Below, piece by piece: positions 1 through 9,023 of a stretch of 64,000 nucleotides of DNA. The notes beneath the pieces were generated by a model that saw only the letters and a list, made by a program, of their open reading frames with translations, did not search any database and was not told where the DNA came from. Numbering within the stretch: position 1 is the stretch's first letter; every line of letters starts with the position of its first letter. The stretch covers positions 496,001 through 560,000 of the forward strand of contig NZ_RZYA01000001.1 of the NCBI RefSeq assembly GCF_004005495.1, written 5' to 3'. The stretch is from Streptomyces antnestii (lineage in GTDB: Bacteria > Actinomycetota > Actinomycetes > Streptomycetales > Streptomycetaceae). A program made the translations under genes and the position numbers.

Positions 1-1
1 G

Positions 2-919
2 CGGGCGGAGGACGCCAGGAAGGCGGCCTCGGCCCAGGGCAGGGCCGCGGTGAACACCCCGCGCTGGACCATCGCGATGGTGACCCATTCGGGCGACGGC
101 GACACCTTCTGGGACATCGTCCAGAGCGGCGCCGAGCAGGCCGCCGTCAAGGACAACATCAACTTCCTGTACTCGCACAGCGACCAGGCCCAGCAGCAGG
201 CCGAGCTCGTCGACGCGGCCGTGGACAAGAAGGTCGACGGCATCATCGTCACGCTCGCCAAGCCCGACGCGATGAAGGCCGCCGTCGCCCGCGCCGAGAA
301 GGCCGGCATCCCCGTGATCACCGTGAACTCCGGCTCCGCGGAGTCCAGGAAGTTCGGCGCGCTCACGCACATCGGCCAGGACGAGACGATCGCGGGCCAG
401 GCCGTCGGCGACGAACTGAACAAGCGCGGCCGCAAGAAGGCCCTCTGCGTCCTGCACGAGCAGGGCAACGTCGGCCACGAGCAGCGCTGCGCCGGCGCCA
501 GGTCGACGTTCAAGGGCCAGATGCAGAACCTGTACGTCGAGGGCACCAACATGCCGGACGTCCAGTCCTCCATCGAGGCCAAGCTCCAGGCCGACAAGTC
601 CATCGACTCCGTCGTCACGCTCGGCGCGCCCTTCGCCGCCACCGCCGTCAAGGCCCGGCAGGACGCGGGCAGCAAGGCCGAGATCGACACCTTCGACCTC
701 AACGCGAAGGTCGCGAAGGGTCTGGAGGACGGCTCGCTCGGCTTCGCCGTCGACCAGCAGCCCTACCTCCAGGGCTACGAGGCCGTGGACCTGCTGTGGC
801 TCTACCGCTACAACGCGGACGTGCTCGGCGGCGGCAAGCCGGTCCTGACCGGCCCGCAGATCGTCACCAAGGACCAGGCCGCGAAGCTCGAGGAGTACAC
901 GAAGCGGGGGACCCGATGA
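2..919 (+). CDS. Sugar ABC transporter substrate-binding protein (5' end cut off)
   Basis: The frame is open from the left edge, so the start and any lipoprotein signal lie outside; 305 residues are visible. The segment [16 protein letters not shown] followed by [10 protein letters not shown] and [12 protein letters not shown] is typical of the type 1 periplasmic binding fold (Peripla_BP_4) used by ribose/xylose-type importers. It should bind a sugar outside the membrane and hand it to the permease that follows. Its TGA overlaps the next ATG (ATGA at 916-919), so the three transporter genes are translationally coupled. The exact sugar cannot be read from the sequence; the downstream ROK kinase supports a hexose or aminosugar. 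The GTG at base 50 is an internal codon, because coding sequence continues upstream of it. Confidence 0.9.
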   Translation, partial: RAEDARKAASAQGRAAVNTPRWTIAMVTHSGDGDTFWDIVQSGAEQAAVKDNINFLYSHSDQAQQQAELVDAAVDKKVDGIIVTLAKPDAMKAAVARAEKAGIPVITVNSGSAESRKFGALTHIGQDETIAGQAVGDELNKRGRKKALCVLHEQGNVGHEQRCAGARSTFKGQMQNLYVEGTNMPDVQSSIEAKLQADKSIDSVVTLGAPFAATAVKARQDAGSKAEIDTFDLNAKVAKGLEDGSLGFAVDQQPYLQGYEAVDLLWLYRYNADVLGGGKPVLTGPQIVTKDQAAKLEEYTKRGTR

Positions 920-1965
920 TCGCCGCGTCACCCGAGACGCCACCGGTGATGGACGAGCGGCTCCTGAAGACGTCGCCGCTGCGCAAGCTCATGGGCCGCC
1001 CCGAACTGGGCTCCGTCGTCGGCGCCGTCGCCGTCTTCCTCTTCTTCGCGGTCTTCGCGGACAGCTTCCTGCGGGCGTCCAGCCTCGCCACCGTCCTGTA
1101 CGCGTCGTCGACGATCGGCATCATGGCCGTACCCGTGGCGCTGCTGATGATCGGCGGCGAGTTCGACCTCTCCGCCGGCGTCATGGTCACGACGTCCGCG
1201 CTGGTCTCGTCGATGTTCAGCTACCAGATGACGGCCAACGTCTGGGTGGGCGTAGGCGTCTCCCTCCTGGTGACGCTCGCCATCGGCGTGTTCAACGGCG
1301 TGATGCTCACCCGTACGGACCCGCCGAGCTTCATCATCACGCTCGGCACCTTCCTGATGCTGACCGGCATGAACCTCGGCTTCACCAAGCTGATCAGCGG
1401 CACCGTCTCCACCAAGTCGATCTCCGACATGGAGGGCTTCTCCTCCGCGAAGGACGTCTTCGCCTCGACCCTCACCATCGGCGGCGTCGACTTCAAGATC
1501 ACCATCCTGTGGTGGCTCGCCCTGGTCGCCGTCGCCACCTGGATCCTGCTGCGCACCCGCGTCGGCAACTGGATCTACGCGGTCGGCGGCGGCGAGGACG
1601 CGGCCCGCGCGGTCGGCGTCCCGGTGAACAAGACCAAGATCGGCCTCTACATGGGCGTCGCCTTCGGCGCCTGGATCTCCGGCCAGCACCTGCTGTTCTC
1701 GTTCGACGTCGTGCAGTCCGGCGAGGGCGTCGGCAACGAACTGATCTACATCATCGCGGCCGTGATCGGAGGCTGCCTGATCACCGGCGGCTACGGCTCC
1801 GCGGCCGGCGCGGCCATCGGCGCCCTGATCTTCGGCATGACCAGCAAGGGCATCGTGTTCGCCGAGTGGAACCCGGACTGGTTCAAGTTCTTCCTCGGGG
1901 CGATGCTGCTCCTCGCGACCCTCCTCAACGCATGGGTCCGCAAGCGCGCGGAGGCGACGAAATGA
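916..1965 (+). CDS. Sugar ABC transporter permease (BPD_transp_2 family)
   Basis: A 349-residue polytopic membrane protein with about eight to ten hydrophobic segments, starting at an ATG that overlaps the upstream stop by 4 nt. The family-typical stretches [14 protein letters not shown] near residue 80 and [17 protein letters not shown] near 135 are present, as is the cytoplasmic loop [19 protein letters not shown] that meets the ATPase in RbsC/XylH-type permeases. It forms the transmembrane channel of the importer encoded by its two neighbours. A longer frame starting at 796 would run through the binding-protein gene and lacks any ribosome-binding reason, so 916 is chosen. Confidence 0.92.
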   Translation: MIAASPETPPVMDERLLKTSPLRKLMGRPELGSVVGAVAVFLFFAVFADSFLRASSLATVLYASSTIGIMAVPVALLMIGGEFDLSAGVMVTTSALVSSMFSYQMTANVWVGVGVSLLVTLAIGVFNGVMLTRTDPPSFIITLGTFLMLTGMNLGFTKLISGTVSTKSISDMEGFSSAKDVFASTLTIGGVDFKITILWWLALVAVATWILLRTRVGNWIYAVGGGEDAARAVGVPVNKTKIGLYMGVAFGAWISGQHLLFSFDVVQSGEGVGNELIYIIAAVIGGCLITGGYGSAAGAAIGALIFGMTSKGIVFAEWNPDWFKFFLGAMLLLATLLNAWVRKRAEATK

Positions 1966-2771
1966 CGGAGACCGGCACCGAGACCGCCGAGCGCACGGCC
2001 CTCGTGGAGCTCGACGGCGTCAGTAAGTACTACGGCAACATCCGGGCCCTCGAAGACGTCTCCCTCGTCGTGCACGCGGGCGAGATCTCCTGCGTCCTCG
2101 GCGACAACGGCGCGGGCAAGTCGACCCTCATCAAGATCATCGCGGGTCTGCACCGGCACGACTCGGGCTCCCTGCGGATCGAGGGCGACGAGACGAAGCT
2201 CGCCAACCCGCGCGACGCCCTCGACCGCGGTATCGCCACGGTCTACCAGGACCTCGCCGTCGTCCCGCTGATGCCGGTCTGGCGCAACTTCTTCCTCGGC
2301 TCCGAGCCGACCAGGGGCTCGGGCCCGTTCAAGCGCATGGACGTCGACCTGATGCGCAGGACGACCCACGCGGAGCTGCTGCGGATGGGCATCGACCTGC
2401 GCGACGTCGACCAGCCCATCGGCACCCTCTCCGGCGGCGAACGCCAGTGCGTGGCGATCGCCCGAGCCGTCCACTTCGGCGCCAAGGTCCTCGTCCTCGA
2501 CGAGCCGACCGCCGCGCTCGGCGTCAAGCAGTCCGGCGTCGTCCTCAAGTACGTCGCCGCGGCGCGTGACGCGGGTCTCGGCGTGGTCCTCATCACGCAC
2601 AACCCGCACCACGCGTACCTCGTCGGCAACCGCTTCGTCCTCCTCAAGCGGGGCACGATGTTCGGCAGCTACGCCCGCGACGAGATCACCCTGGACGAAC
2701 TGACCCGCCAAATGGCAGGCGGCAGCGAACTCGACGACCTCCGCCACGAACTGGAGAACCCCCCGTCATAA
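1962..2771 (+). CDS. Sugar ABC transporter ATP-binding protein, single ABC domain
   Basis: A 269-residue ATPase with Walker [11 protein letters not shown]-loop VYQDLAVV, signature LSGGERQ, Walker [12 protein letters not shown] and H-loop THN. It powers the permease just upstream; ATG overlaps that gene's stop (ATGA, 1962-1965). Most ribose/xylose-type systems have a double-length ATPase with two ABC cassettes; this one has a single cassette, like the FrcA type, so it presumably works as a homodimer. A strong hairpin follows the stop, marking the operon end. Confidence 0.92.
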   Translation: MTETGTETAERTALVELDGVSKYYGNIRALEDVSLVVHAGEISCVLGDNGAGKSTLIKIIAGLHRHDSGSLRIEGDETKLANPRDALDRGIATVYQDLAVVPLMPVWRNFFLGSEPTRGSGPFKRMDVDLMRRTTHAELLRMGIDLRDVDQPIGTLSGGERQCVAIARAVHFGAKVLVLDEPTAALGVKQSGVVLKYVAAARDAGLGVVLITHNPHHAYLVGNRFVLLKRGTMFGSYARDEITLDELTRQMAGGSELDDLRHELENPPS

Positions 2772-2787
2772 GGCGCTCCTCGAGCAG

Positions 2788-2808
2788 CGCGCCCCCGTAA
2801 GGGGCGCG
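2788..2808 (+). terminator. Hairpin after the sugar ABC operon
   Basis: A perfect 8 bp stem, CGCGCCCC (2788-2795) pairing with GGGGCGCG (2801-2808) around a 5 nt loop, 17 bases after the ATPase stop. There is no U-tract, which is normal for Streptomyces terminators. Confidence 0.6.
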
Positions 2809-2866
2809 AGGCTGTGACATTTGCGGCTCCGCCGCGGGGCGCGACAAGCCACACACGACCCGCACC
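2801..2866. repeat. Probable dispersed Streptomyces intergenic repeat
   Basis: The block beginning GGGGCGCGAGGCTGTGACAT and continuing with GCGGCTCCGCCGCGGGGCGC resembles a sequence I remember after many Streptomyces genes, usually just behind a C-rich/G-rich hairpin as here. It contains a second small hairpin (GCGGCTCCGCCGC). No second copy exists in this window, so the dispersed nature rests on memory. Confidence 0.45.
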
Positions 2867-2959
2867 CGAAACCGAACCCGCGGAAGCGCCACGGCACGCG
2901 GCCCACCCAGAACCGCACCGAGACGCCCGAGCGGCGAGCGAACTGGCACAATCGGCGCG

Positions 2960-4144
2960 ATGAGCACCTACCGCGACCTAGCGCACCGCGGCTCCGCACG
3001 AGCCACCGTCCTGCGGACCGTCGGCACGCGTGAGCGCCGTTCCCACCTGACGGCGCCCCGCGTCCCGACCGTCGGCATCGACATCGGCGGTACGAAGGTG
3101 ATGGCGGGTGTCGTCGACGCCGACGGCAACATCCTGGAGACCCTGCGCACCGAGACGCCGGACAAGTCCAAGAGCCCCAAGGTCGTCGAGGACACCATCA
3201 CGGAGCTGGTGCTCGACCTCTCCGACCGGCACGACGTGCACGCCGTGGGCATCGGCGCGGCGGGCTGGGTGGACGCGGACCGCAACCGCGTCCTGTTCGC
3301 CCCGCACCTGTCCTGGCGCAACGAGCCGCTGCGCGACCGGCTCGCGGGCCGCCTCTCCGTCCCCGTACTCGTCGACAACGACGCGAACACGGCCGCCTGG
3401 GCCGAGTGGCGTTTCGGCGCGGGCCGGGGCGAGGACCACCTCGTCATGATCACCCTTGGCACCGGCATCGGCGGCGCGATCCTGGAGGACGGCCAGGTCA
3501 AGCGCGGCAAGTTCGGCGTCGCCGGTGAGTTCGGCCATATGCAGGTCGTGCCCGGCGGCCACCGCTGCCCGTGCGGCAACCGCGGCTGCTGGGAGCAGTA
3601 CAGCTCCGGCAACGCCCTCGTGCGCGAGGCCCGCGAGCTCGCCGCCGCGGACTCCCCGGTCGCGTACGGGCTCATCGAGCGCGTCAAGGGCAACGTGTCC
3701 GACATCACGGGACCGCTCATCACCGAGCTGGCCCGCGAGGGCGACGCCATGTGCATCGAGCTGCTCCAGGACATCGGCCAGTGGCTCGGCGTCGGCATCG
3801 CGAACCTCGCGGCCGCCCTCGACCCGTCCTGCTTCGTCATCGGCGGCGGCGTGTCCGCGGCCGACGACCTTCTGATCGGCCCGGCCCGCGACGCCTTCAG
3901 GCGCCACCTCACCGGCCGCGGCTACCGCCCCGAGGCCCGCATCGCCCGTGCCCAGCTCGGCCCCGAGGCGGGTATGGTCGGCGCCGCGGACCTCGCCCGG
4001 CTCGTCGCGCGACGCTTCCGCCGCGCCAAGCGCCGTCGCGTGGAACGCTACGAGCGCTACGAGCGTTATCACCAGGGCCAGGGCTTCGGCCCCGGCCCGC
4101 ACAGCCCGGCGAGCGCCGCCGGCGAGACTCAGGGACCCCAGTAG
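2960..4144 (+). CDS. ROK family sugar kinase (glucokinase-like)
   Basis: A 394-residue protein with the ROK phosphate-binding motif GIDIGGTKVMAG near residue 38, the sugar-side motif DNDANTAAWAEW, the second phosphate motif LGTGIGGAI and the zinc-binding cluster CPCGNRGCWEQ of ROK kinases. No N-terminal helix-turn-helix is present, so it is an enzyme and not a NagC/XylR-type repressor. It would phosphorylate the sugar brought in by the upstream importer. The C-terminal tail (RYERYERYHQGQGF onward) is an extension beyond the usual fold. No ribosome-binding site precedes the ATG; CACAAT 7 nt upstream could be a -10 for a leaderless transcript. Confidence 0.88.
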   Translation: MSTYRDLAHRGSARATVLRTVGTRERRSHLTAPRVPTVGIDIGGTKVMAGVVDADGNILETLRTETPDKSKSPKVVEDTITELVLDLSDRHDVHAVGIGAAGWVDADRNRVLFAPHLSWRNEPLRDRLAGRLSVPVLVDNDANTAAWAEWRFGAGRGEDHLVMITLGTGIGGAILEDGQVKRGKFGVAGEFGHMQVVPGGHRCPCGNRGCWEQYSSGNALVREARELAAADSPVAYGLIERVKGNVSDITGPLITELAREGDAMCIELLQDIGQWLGVGIANLAAALDPSCFVIGGGVSAADDLLIGPARDAFRRHLTGRGYRPEARIARAQLGPEAGMVGAADLARLVARRFRRAKRRRVERYERYERYHQGQGFGPGPHSPASAAGETQGPQ

Positions 4145-4720
4145 ATGACCGTGCCACGCCAGCCCTCGTCCCCCGACGGGCAGCGCCCCCCTGAGAGCCG
4201 CCGCTGCGTGATACGCCGCCGCGCGCTGACCCTGCTCACGATCGTGCTGCTCATCGGCGTACCCGCCGGCTATCTGGTGATCTCCGCGAACCAGAGCCGC
4301 AACAGCGGCAAGGACAAGGAGGCCAAGTACTCCGCGACCGGCCTCACCATCGGCTGGCCGTCCAGGGTCCAGCGCCGCCTGTACCAGGTGCCGATCCCGC
4401 TCTCCTCGGCCAAGGGCGTCGCCTACTACGAGACGAACAACCTCAGGACGAGCCGCCTCTACGTCCGCTTCAGCGTGTCGAACGCGGGCCTGGACACGTT
4501 CCTGAAGGACATCGGGACCAGCTCGTCCAAGCTGGTGAAGGACGACATCACGATCAGTCACCGCAACCAGAAGGTCGTCGGCTGGGTCTTCAACGGCCCC
4601 GGCCCGTACTCGGGCCTCACCTACGAGCAGAAGGACCCCGAGCCGACCCTGGACATCGTGGTCAACCGCTCCGACCCGGCCCGCCCCTTCGTGTACGTGG
4701 TGTCGACGACGACGCCGTAG
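4145..4720 (+). CDS. Hypothetical membrane-anchored protein
   Basis: A 191-residue protein whose ATG directly follows the kinase stop, so it is almost surely co-transcribed and coupled. A basic N-terminus (CVIRRRA) leads into one hydrophobic helix (LTLLTIVLLIGVPAGYLVI, residues about 29-47), followed by a soluble domain that would face outside. I do not recognise the domain; it has no obvious catalytic motif. Position after a sugar uptake operon suggests a linked but unknown role. Confidence 0.8.
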   Translation: MTVPRQPSSPDGQRPPESRRCVIRRRALTLLTIVLLIGVPAGYLVISANQSRNSGKDKEAKYSATGLTIGWPSRVQRRLYQVPIPLSSAKGVAYYETNNLRTSRLYVRFSVSNAGLDTFLKDIGTSSSKLVKDDITISHRNQKVVGWVFNGPGPYSGLTYEQKDPEPTLDIVVNRSDPARPFVYVVSTTTP

Positions 4721-4729
4721 CGCCCGCGC

Positions 4730-5935
4730 TCACCGGCGCCGCCGGGGCCGGGTGAGCCACCACGTGCCGCCCACCACGAGCAGCGCGAACACGGCGAGCC
4801 CCGCCCCCTGCGCGGCCACCAGCCACAGCCGGTCCCGCAGCGGCATCGTCCCGGTCAAAGTGACCTGGAGGGAGCCGACCGAGAAGGCGATGGCCGCCGT
4901 GAAGACGGCGACGAGCTCCACGGCCCGCACGGTCGAGGAGCGCATCGTCTCCTCGATGGAGCGGTTCGCCGACTCCTGGTCCGCCCAGCGCCGCTGCTGT
5001 TCGGCGTCGCGGTGCGCGCGCAGCAGACCGTCCTGGATCGCGTTGCGCATCGCCAGGTACTGCTCCTGGAGCAGCTTGTGGCTGACGCGGCTGCCCGTCG
5101 CGGGCAGCCGCCGCAGCGCCTCGTCGACGCTGCCGAGCGCGGCGTCGTACTCCCCGCACATGTACCGGCCGCTCGCGAGGCGGAAGAGGAACATGTGGTC
5201 CCCCGGATGATCGCGGACGGCCTCCGTGGCGCGGTCGCGCAGCAGCTCCCCGCGGCCCTCGAAGGGCGCGGCGAACTGGAGCCCGTTGAGACAGATGTCG
5301 ACGACGTACCGGGTGCGCCGCGGGGACGTCCACGCGGTGTCGAGCAGGGCCGTCGCATGCTCGGCGGTCACCTCGCGGCTGCCGAACGCGGCGAACGAGC
5401 GCAGCGCCACGAAGAGCGGTTCCTCGCGGTGGCTGCCGCAGGCCAGGGCGAGCAGCGACGACTCCAGGAACTGCCGCAGCTCGTCGAAGCAGAAGTTCGA
5501 GCGGAGCTTGCCCGCGTGGTAGAGCACCGCGAAGTGGGCGAGGTCACCGGACGCGGTGTCACGGCCGACGATGTCCTCGGTCGCCTCGGAGAGTTCACCG
5601 ACGGACTCGACGGTGTCCCGGGTCACGAACGCGTACCCCAGCGCCCACCGCTCGACGACCGCCTCGCGCACGTCGCGGGCCACATGCGAGCCGATCCACC
5701 GCGCGCACAGGGCGGCGGTGCGCACGTCGGGCCGTGCCAGGAACCTCAGCCGCCAGTAGCGGTCGGCACAGATCAGCCGGGCGTCGCCCGCGAAGTCCGC
5801 CGACGTCACGTCGAACGGCGGCACGACGCCCTCCCGTACGAGGGCCTCGGCCGCCTCCTCGCAGATCCGGTCGAGCGCGCGGGAGTCGGCCGCCGAGGCC
5901 GTGTCGAGGGTCGCCGAGACCGAAGCGGCATCCAT
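4730..5935 (-). CDS. Hypothetical protein with two C-terminal membrane helices
   Basis: A 401-residue protein, mostly soluble and helical, ending in two hydrophobic helices (VELVAVFTAAIAFSVGSLQV and LWLVAAQGAGLAVFALLVVG) and a terminal RPRRRR. This places the large N-terminal part in the cytoplasm, anchored by its tail. The middle region (DHMFLFRLASGRYMCGEYD and following ALGSVDEALRRLP) reads like a TPR-style helical pair. GGGGGAA upstream of the ATG serves as ribosome-binding site. Convergent with the preceding gene, only 9 nt apart. No known function. Confidence 0.78.
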   Translation of the reverse strand: MDAASVSATLDTASAADSRALDRICEEAAEALVREGVVPPFDVTSADFAGDARLICADRYWRLRFLARPDVRTAALCARWIGSHVARDVREAVVERWALGYAFVTRDTVESVGELSEATEDIVGRDTASGDLAHFAVLYHAGKLRSNFCFDELRQFLESSLLALACGSHREEPLFVALRSFAAFGSREVTAEHATALLDTAWTSPRRTRYVVDICLNGLQFAAPFEGRGELLRDRATEAVRDHPGDHMFLFRLASGRYMCGEYDAALGSVDEALRRLPATGSRVSHKLLQEQYLAMRNAIQDGLLRAHRDAEQQRRWADQESANRSIEETMRSSTVRAVELVAVFTAAIAFSVGSLQVTLTGTMPLRDRLWLVAAQGAGLAVFALLVVGGTWWLTRPRRRR

Positions 5936-6024
5936 GAAGCAAGTTCCCCCGTACGTCCGGCCGTTGGCGCCCCGGCAGCGCCCCCACCCCTTTGCCTATC
6001 ACGATCACGCACGTCACAGGGCCC

Positions 6025-6030
6025 TATCAT
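6025..6030 (+). promoter_or_regulatory. -10 box TATCAT for a leaderless start at 6037
   Basis: TATCAT ends exactly 6 nt before the ATG, and no Shine-Dalgarno sequence is present, the pattern expected when transcription begins at the start codon. Confidence 0.5.
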
Positions 6031-6036
6031 CCGGAC

Positions 6037-6942
6037 ATGCGAGCGAACGGGCGGGCGGAAGTGAGCGTCGTGACGGCGGTGCATGCGCCGCACGCGCCGT
6101 TCCTTCCCGACGCCTGGGAGTCGCTGCGCGGCCAGGACCACGACGGCTGGGAGTGGCTCGTCCAGATCGACGGCCCGCACGCGCCCGTGACCGCGGCCCT
6201 CGACGCGTGCGGGGCCGCCCGCGACCCGCGCGTGTCCGTCGCCGCGAACGGGACCGCCGAAGGCCCCGCCGTCACCCGCAACGTCGCTCTCGGCCGCTCC
6301 CGCGCCCCCCTCGTCCAGAACGTCGATGCCGACGACGTCCTCGAACCCGGCGCCCTCACCGCCCTCACCGCCGCGCTCGCCGCCCGCCCGCAGGCGGGAT
6401 TCGCCGTGGGCCGCGCCCGCGACCTGCTGCCGACCGGCGAGCTGCGCGAGCACGCCCTGCCGCTCGACCCCGGACCGCTGCCCCGCGGCAGCCTCGCCGA
6501 CCGCTGGCTGACCGAGCCCGGCCGCTACCGCCTCCCCGTCCACCCCGCCGGCGTGCTCTGGCGCCGCTCCCTGCTCCTGGCCCTCGGCGGCTGGTCCGCG
6601 CTGCGCGGCATGGAGGACACCGGTCTCCTCATGGCCGCCTCGGCCGCCGCCCCCGGCGTCCTCGTCGACGCCGACACCCTCCGCTACCGCAAACACCCCG
6701 GCCAGGGCACCGCGCAGGCCACGGAATTCGCCGGGGGGGGGGCCACAGATAGCGCTGATACGACAGCGCGTGGCCCTGCTCGCCGGCCTCCCGGCGTGGC
6801 GCGAGACCCCCGCCCGGCGACCCGCCTTCACACCGTCCCCCTGAGCCCCGCACCAGACCACCCCAACAGGGACACACCGCCCACACTCACCGCCCCCGCC
6901 CCGAACCCTCACACGGCGGGTGGATTAGCGTGGAGCAAGTGA
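6037..6942 (+). CDS. Glycosyltransferase family 2, frameshifted near its 3' end
   Basis: A GT-A type glycosyltransferase: EVSVVTAVHAPHAPFLPDAW start, WEWLVQIDG, and QNVDADDVLEPGALT carrying the DxD metal/nucleotide-sugar motif. After about residue 232 the reading frame passes a run of ten G (6733-6742) and turns into Pro/Thr-rich nonsense (301 residues in all) that overlaps the next gene by 13 bases. Dropping one G switches to a frame reading IALIRQRVALLAGLPAWRE and stopping at 6844, which looks like a natural 268-residue protein. So the true product probably ends at 6844 and this copy is either a sequencing error, a mutant or phase-variable. Leaderless start proposed. Acceptor and donor unknown. 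Confidence 0.8.
   Translation: MRANGRAEVSVVTAVHAPHAPFLPDAWESLRGQDHDGWEWLVQIDGPHAPVTAALDACGAARDPRVSVAANGTAEGPAVTRNVALGRSRAPLVQNVDADDVLEPGALTALTAALAARPQAGFAVGRARDLLPTGELREHALPLDPGPLPRGSLADRWLTEPGRYRLPVHPAGVLWRRSLLLALGGWSALRGMEDTGLLMAASAAAPGVLVDADTLRYRKHPGQGTAQATEFAGGGATDSADTTARGPARRPPGVARDPRPATRLHTVPLSPAPDHPNRDTPPTLTAPAPNPHTAGGLAWSK
6733..6742 (+). other. G10 homopolymer causing a frame change
   Basis: Ten consecutive G in the glycosyltransferase gene; with nine the frame continues into a plausible C-terminus ending at 6844. Confidence 0.7.
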
Positions 6943-8231
6943 GTGAGACGAAGACACCTGCCCTCCAGTACCGATTCGACGGCCCGGACGACGCCCCGGT
7001 GCTCATCCTGGGACCCTCGATGGGCACCACCTGGCACATGTGGGACCGGCAGGTTCCCGAGCTCGCCAAGCAGTGGCGGGTGTTCCGTTTCGACCTGCCC
7101 GGGCACGGCGGCGCCCCCGCCCACCCGGCCGGTTCCGTCGCCGAGCTCGCCGCGCGGCTCCTGGCCACGCTCGACGAACTCGGCGTGCAGCGCTTCGGCT
7201 ACGCGGGCTGCTCCCTGGGCGGCGCCATCGGCGCGGAGCTGGCCCTGCGCCACCCCCAGCGCGTGGCCTCGCTCGCGCTGATCGCGGCCTCGCCCCGGTT
7301 CGGCACCGCCGACGAGTTCCGCCAGCGCGGCGTCATCGTCCGCAGCAACGGCCTCGACCCCATCGCCCGCACCTCCCCCGAGCACTGGTTCACCAGTGGC
7401 TTCGCGGCCGCCCAGCCCGCCATCACGGACTGGGCCGTGCAGATGGTGCGCACCACCGACCCCGGCTGCTACATCGCGGCCTGTGAAGCGCTCGCGTCCT
7501 TCGACGTGCGCGCGGAGCTCAGCGCCATCGGCGTCCCCACGCTCGTCCTCGTCGGCTCCGACGACCAGGTGACGGGCCCCGCCCAGGCGCGCACGCTCGT
7601 CGCCGGCATACCCGACGCCCGCCTCGCCGTCGTGCCCGCCGCCTCGCACCTCGCCCCGGTCGAGCAGCCGGCCGCCGTCACCGACCTCCTCGTCCGGCAC
7701 TTCTCCACCGCCTGGCAGCCCGCGTACGAGACCGGGCAGCACGCGATCCCGGCCGCCCCGGTCAAGCCCGTCCTGGCGCCGCCGCCCCCGCCGGTCGCCC
7801 CCGTGGCGGAGATCGGCCCCACCGAGTCCCAGCCCGAGGCGGCGGTCCGGCCCGACCGCCACGACCTGGGTCTCAAGGTGCGCCGCGAGGTGCTCGGCGA
7901 CGCCCACGTCGACCGGGCGCTGGCCTCCGCGGACGCCTTCTCCGGCGACTTCCAGGAGTTCATCACCCGCTACGCGTGGGGCGAGGTCTGGAGCCGTCCC
8001 GGCCTGGACCGCCGCATGCGCAGCTGTGTCACGCTCACCGCGCTCGTGGCGGGCGGCCACCTCGACGAGCTGGCCTTCCACACCCGCGCCGCCCTGCGCA
8101 ACGGCCTCACGGCCGACGAGATCAAGGAAGTGCTCCTCCAGGCCGCCGTGTACTGCGGTGTGCCCGCGGCGAACTCGGCGTTCAAGGTGGCCCAGGCCGT
8201 GATCCGCGAGGAGACGACGCCGCAGGAGTAG
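6930..8231 (+). CDS. pcaDC: Fused 3-oxoadipate enol-lactonase / 4-carboxymuconolactone decarboxylase
   Basis: A 433-residue two-domain enzyme. Residues about 10-265 are an alpha/beta hydrolase with nucleophile elbow GCSLGGA, acid in LVGSDDQVTG and His in AASHLAPVE (PcaD). A proline-rich linker (APPPPPVAPV) joins residues about 310-430, a PcaC domain with RSCVTLTALVAGG and AVYCGVPAANSAF. Together they turn 4-carboxymuconolactone into 3-oxoadipate in protocatechuate breakdown; the fusion is known in Streptomyces as PcaL. No other pca gene is beside it, which is unusual. The start could instead be GTG 6939 (VSETKTPALQ); GGTGGA favours 6930. Confidence 0.9.
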   Translation: MEQVSETKTPALQYRFDGPDDAPVLILGPSMGTTWHMWDRQVPELAKQWRVFRFDLPGHGGAPAHPAGSVAELAARLLATLDELGVQRFGYAGCSLGGAIGAELALRHPQRVASLALIAASPRFGTADEFRQRGVIVRSNGLDPIARTSPEHWFTSGFAAAQPAITDWAVQMVRTTDPGCYIAACEALASFDVRAELSAIGVPTLVLVGSDDQVTGPAQARTLVAGIPDARLAVVPAASHLAPVEQPAAVTDLLVRHFSTAWQPAYETGQHAIPAAPVKPVLAPPPPPVAPVAEIGPTESQPEAAVRPDRHDLGLKVRREVLGDAHVDRALASADAFSGDFQEFITRYAWGEVWSRPGLDRRMRSCVTLTALVAGGHLDELAFHTRAALRNGLTADEIKEVLLQAAVYCGVPAANSAFKVAQAVIREETTPQE

Positions 8232-8272
8232 GTGTGCGCCGGGGCGGGCCGGGCGCGGGCCGGGGGAGCAGG

Positions 8273-8917
8273 ATGGTGCCCATGAAGCTCACGAAGAAGA
8301 TCCACGCCTGTGTCCGCCTGGAGAAGGACGGGCGGACGCTCGTCATCGACCCGGGCGGCTTCAGCGAGGAGAACGCGGCGGTCGGCGCCGAGGCGATCCT
8401 CGTCACGCACGAGCACCCCGACCACTTCGACGAGGGCCGGCTGCGGGCGGCCCTCGACGCCGACCCGGCCACCGAGATCTGGACCCTGAAGTCGGTGGCC
8501 GACAAGATCTCGGCGGCGTTCCCGGGCCGGGTGCACACGGTCGGGCACGGCGACACGTTCGAAGCCGCCGGTTTCGACGTCCAGGTCCACGGCGAGTTGC
8601 ACGCCGTCATCCACCCGGACATCCCGCGCATCACCAACGTCGGCTATCTCCTCGACGGCGGACGCGTCTTCCACCCCGGCGACGCGCTCACCGACCCCGG
8701 CCGGCCCGTCGAGACGCTGATGCTGCCCGTGATGGCCCCCTGGAACAAGATCGCCGAGGTGATCGACTACGTCCGCGAGGTCAGGCCGCAGCGCGCGTAC
8801 GACATCCACGACGCGCTCCTGACCGACCTGGCGCGGCCGATCTACGACCGGCAGATCGGCGAGCTCGGCGGGACGGACCATCTGCGGCTCACACCGGGGG
8901 AGTGCGCCTCGCTCTGA
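8273..8917 (+). CDS. Metallo-beta-lactamase fold hydrolase, UlaG-like
   Basis: A 214-residue MBL-fold protein. THEHPDHFDEG provides the HxHxDH metal motif near residue 45, and VHGELHAVIH and HPGDAL supply later metal ligands. It resembles the UlaG/L-ascorbate-6-phosphate lactonase-like branch widespread in actinomycetes, whose substrates are mostly unknown. GGGGGAG lies 4 nt before ATG 8273; ATG 8282 (MKLTKK) is the alternative start. The stop codon overlaps the first unit of a 27 bp tandem repeat. Confidence 0.82.
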   Translation: MVPMKLTKKIHACVRLEKDGRTLVIDPGGFSEENAAVGAEAILVTHEHPDHFDEGRLRAALDADPATEIWTLKSVADKISAAFPGRVHTVGHGDTFEAAGFDVQVHGELHAVIHPDIPRITNVGYLLDGGRVFHPGDALTDPGRPVETLMLPVMAPWNKIAEVIDYVREVRPQRAYDIHDALLTDLARPIYDRQIGELGGTDHLRLTPGECASL

Positions 8918-9023
8918 ACTCCCGCCGTCGGCCGAGGAGTGCGAACTCCCGCCGTCGGCCGAGGAGTGCGAACTCCCGCCGTCGGCCGAGGAGTCCGAAC
9001 TCCCGCTACCGGCCGAGGAGTTC
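8916..9023. repeat. Four 27 bp tandem repeats between convergent stop codons
   Basis: Units at 8916-8942, 8943-8969, 8970-8996 and 8997-9023; the first three differ by one base, the fourth is more divergent. Each begins GAACTCCCG and ends GGCCGAGGAGT plus two bases. On the minus strand the period is nine codons and the fourth unit codes for the last residues (ELLGR) and stop of the isochorismatase gene. Confidence 0.95.

Noticed and set aside
50..919. Start of the sugar-binding protein at the GTG at base 50
   Set aside because: The same frame continues to the left edge without a stop and the protein would lack its export signal, so the gene is cut by the window.
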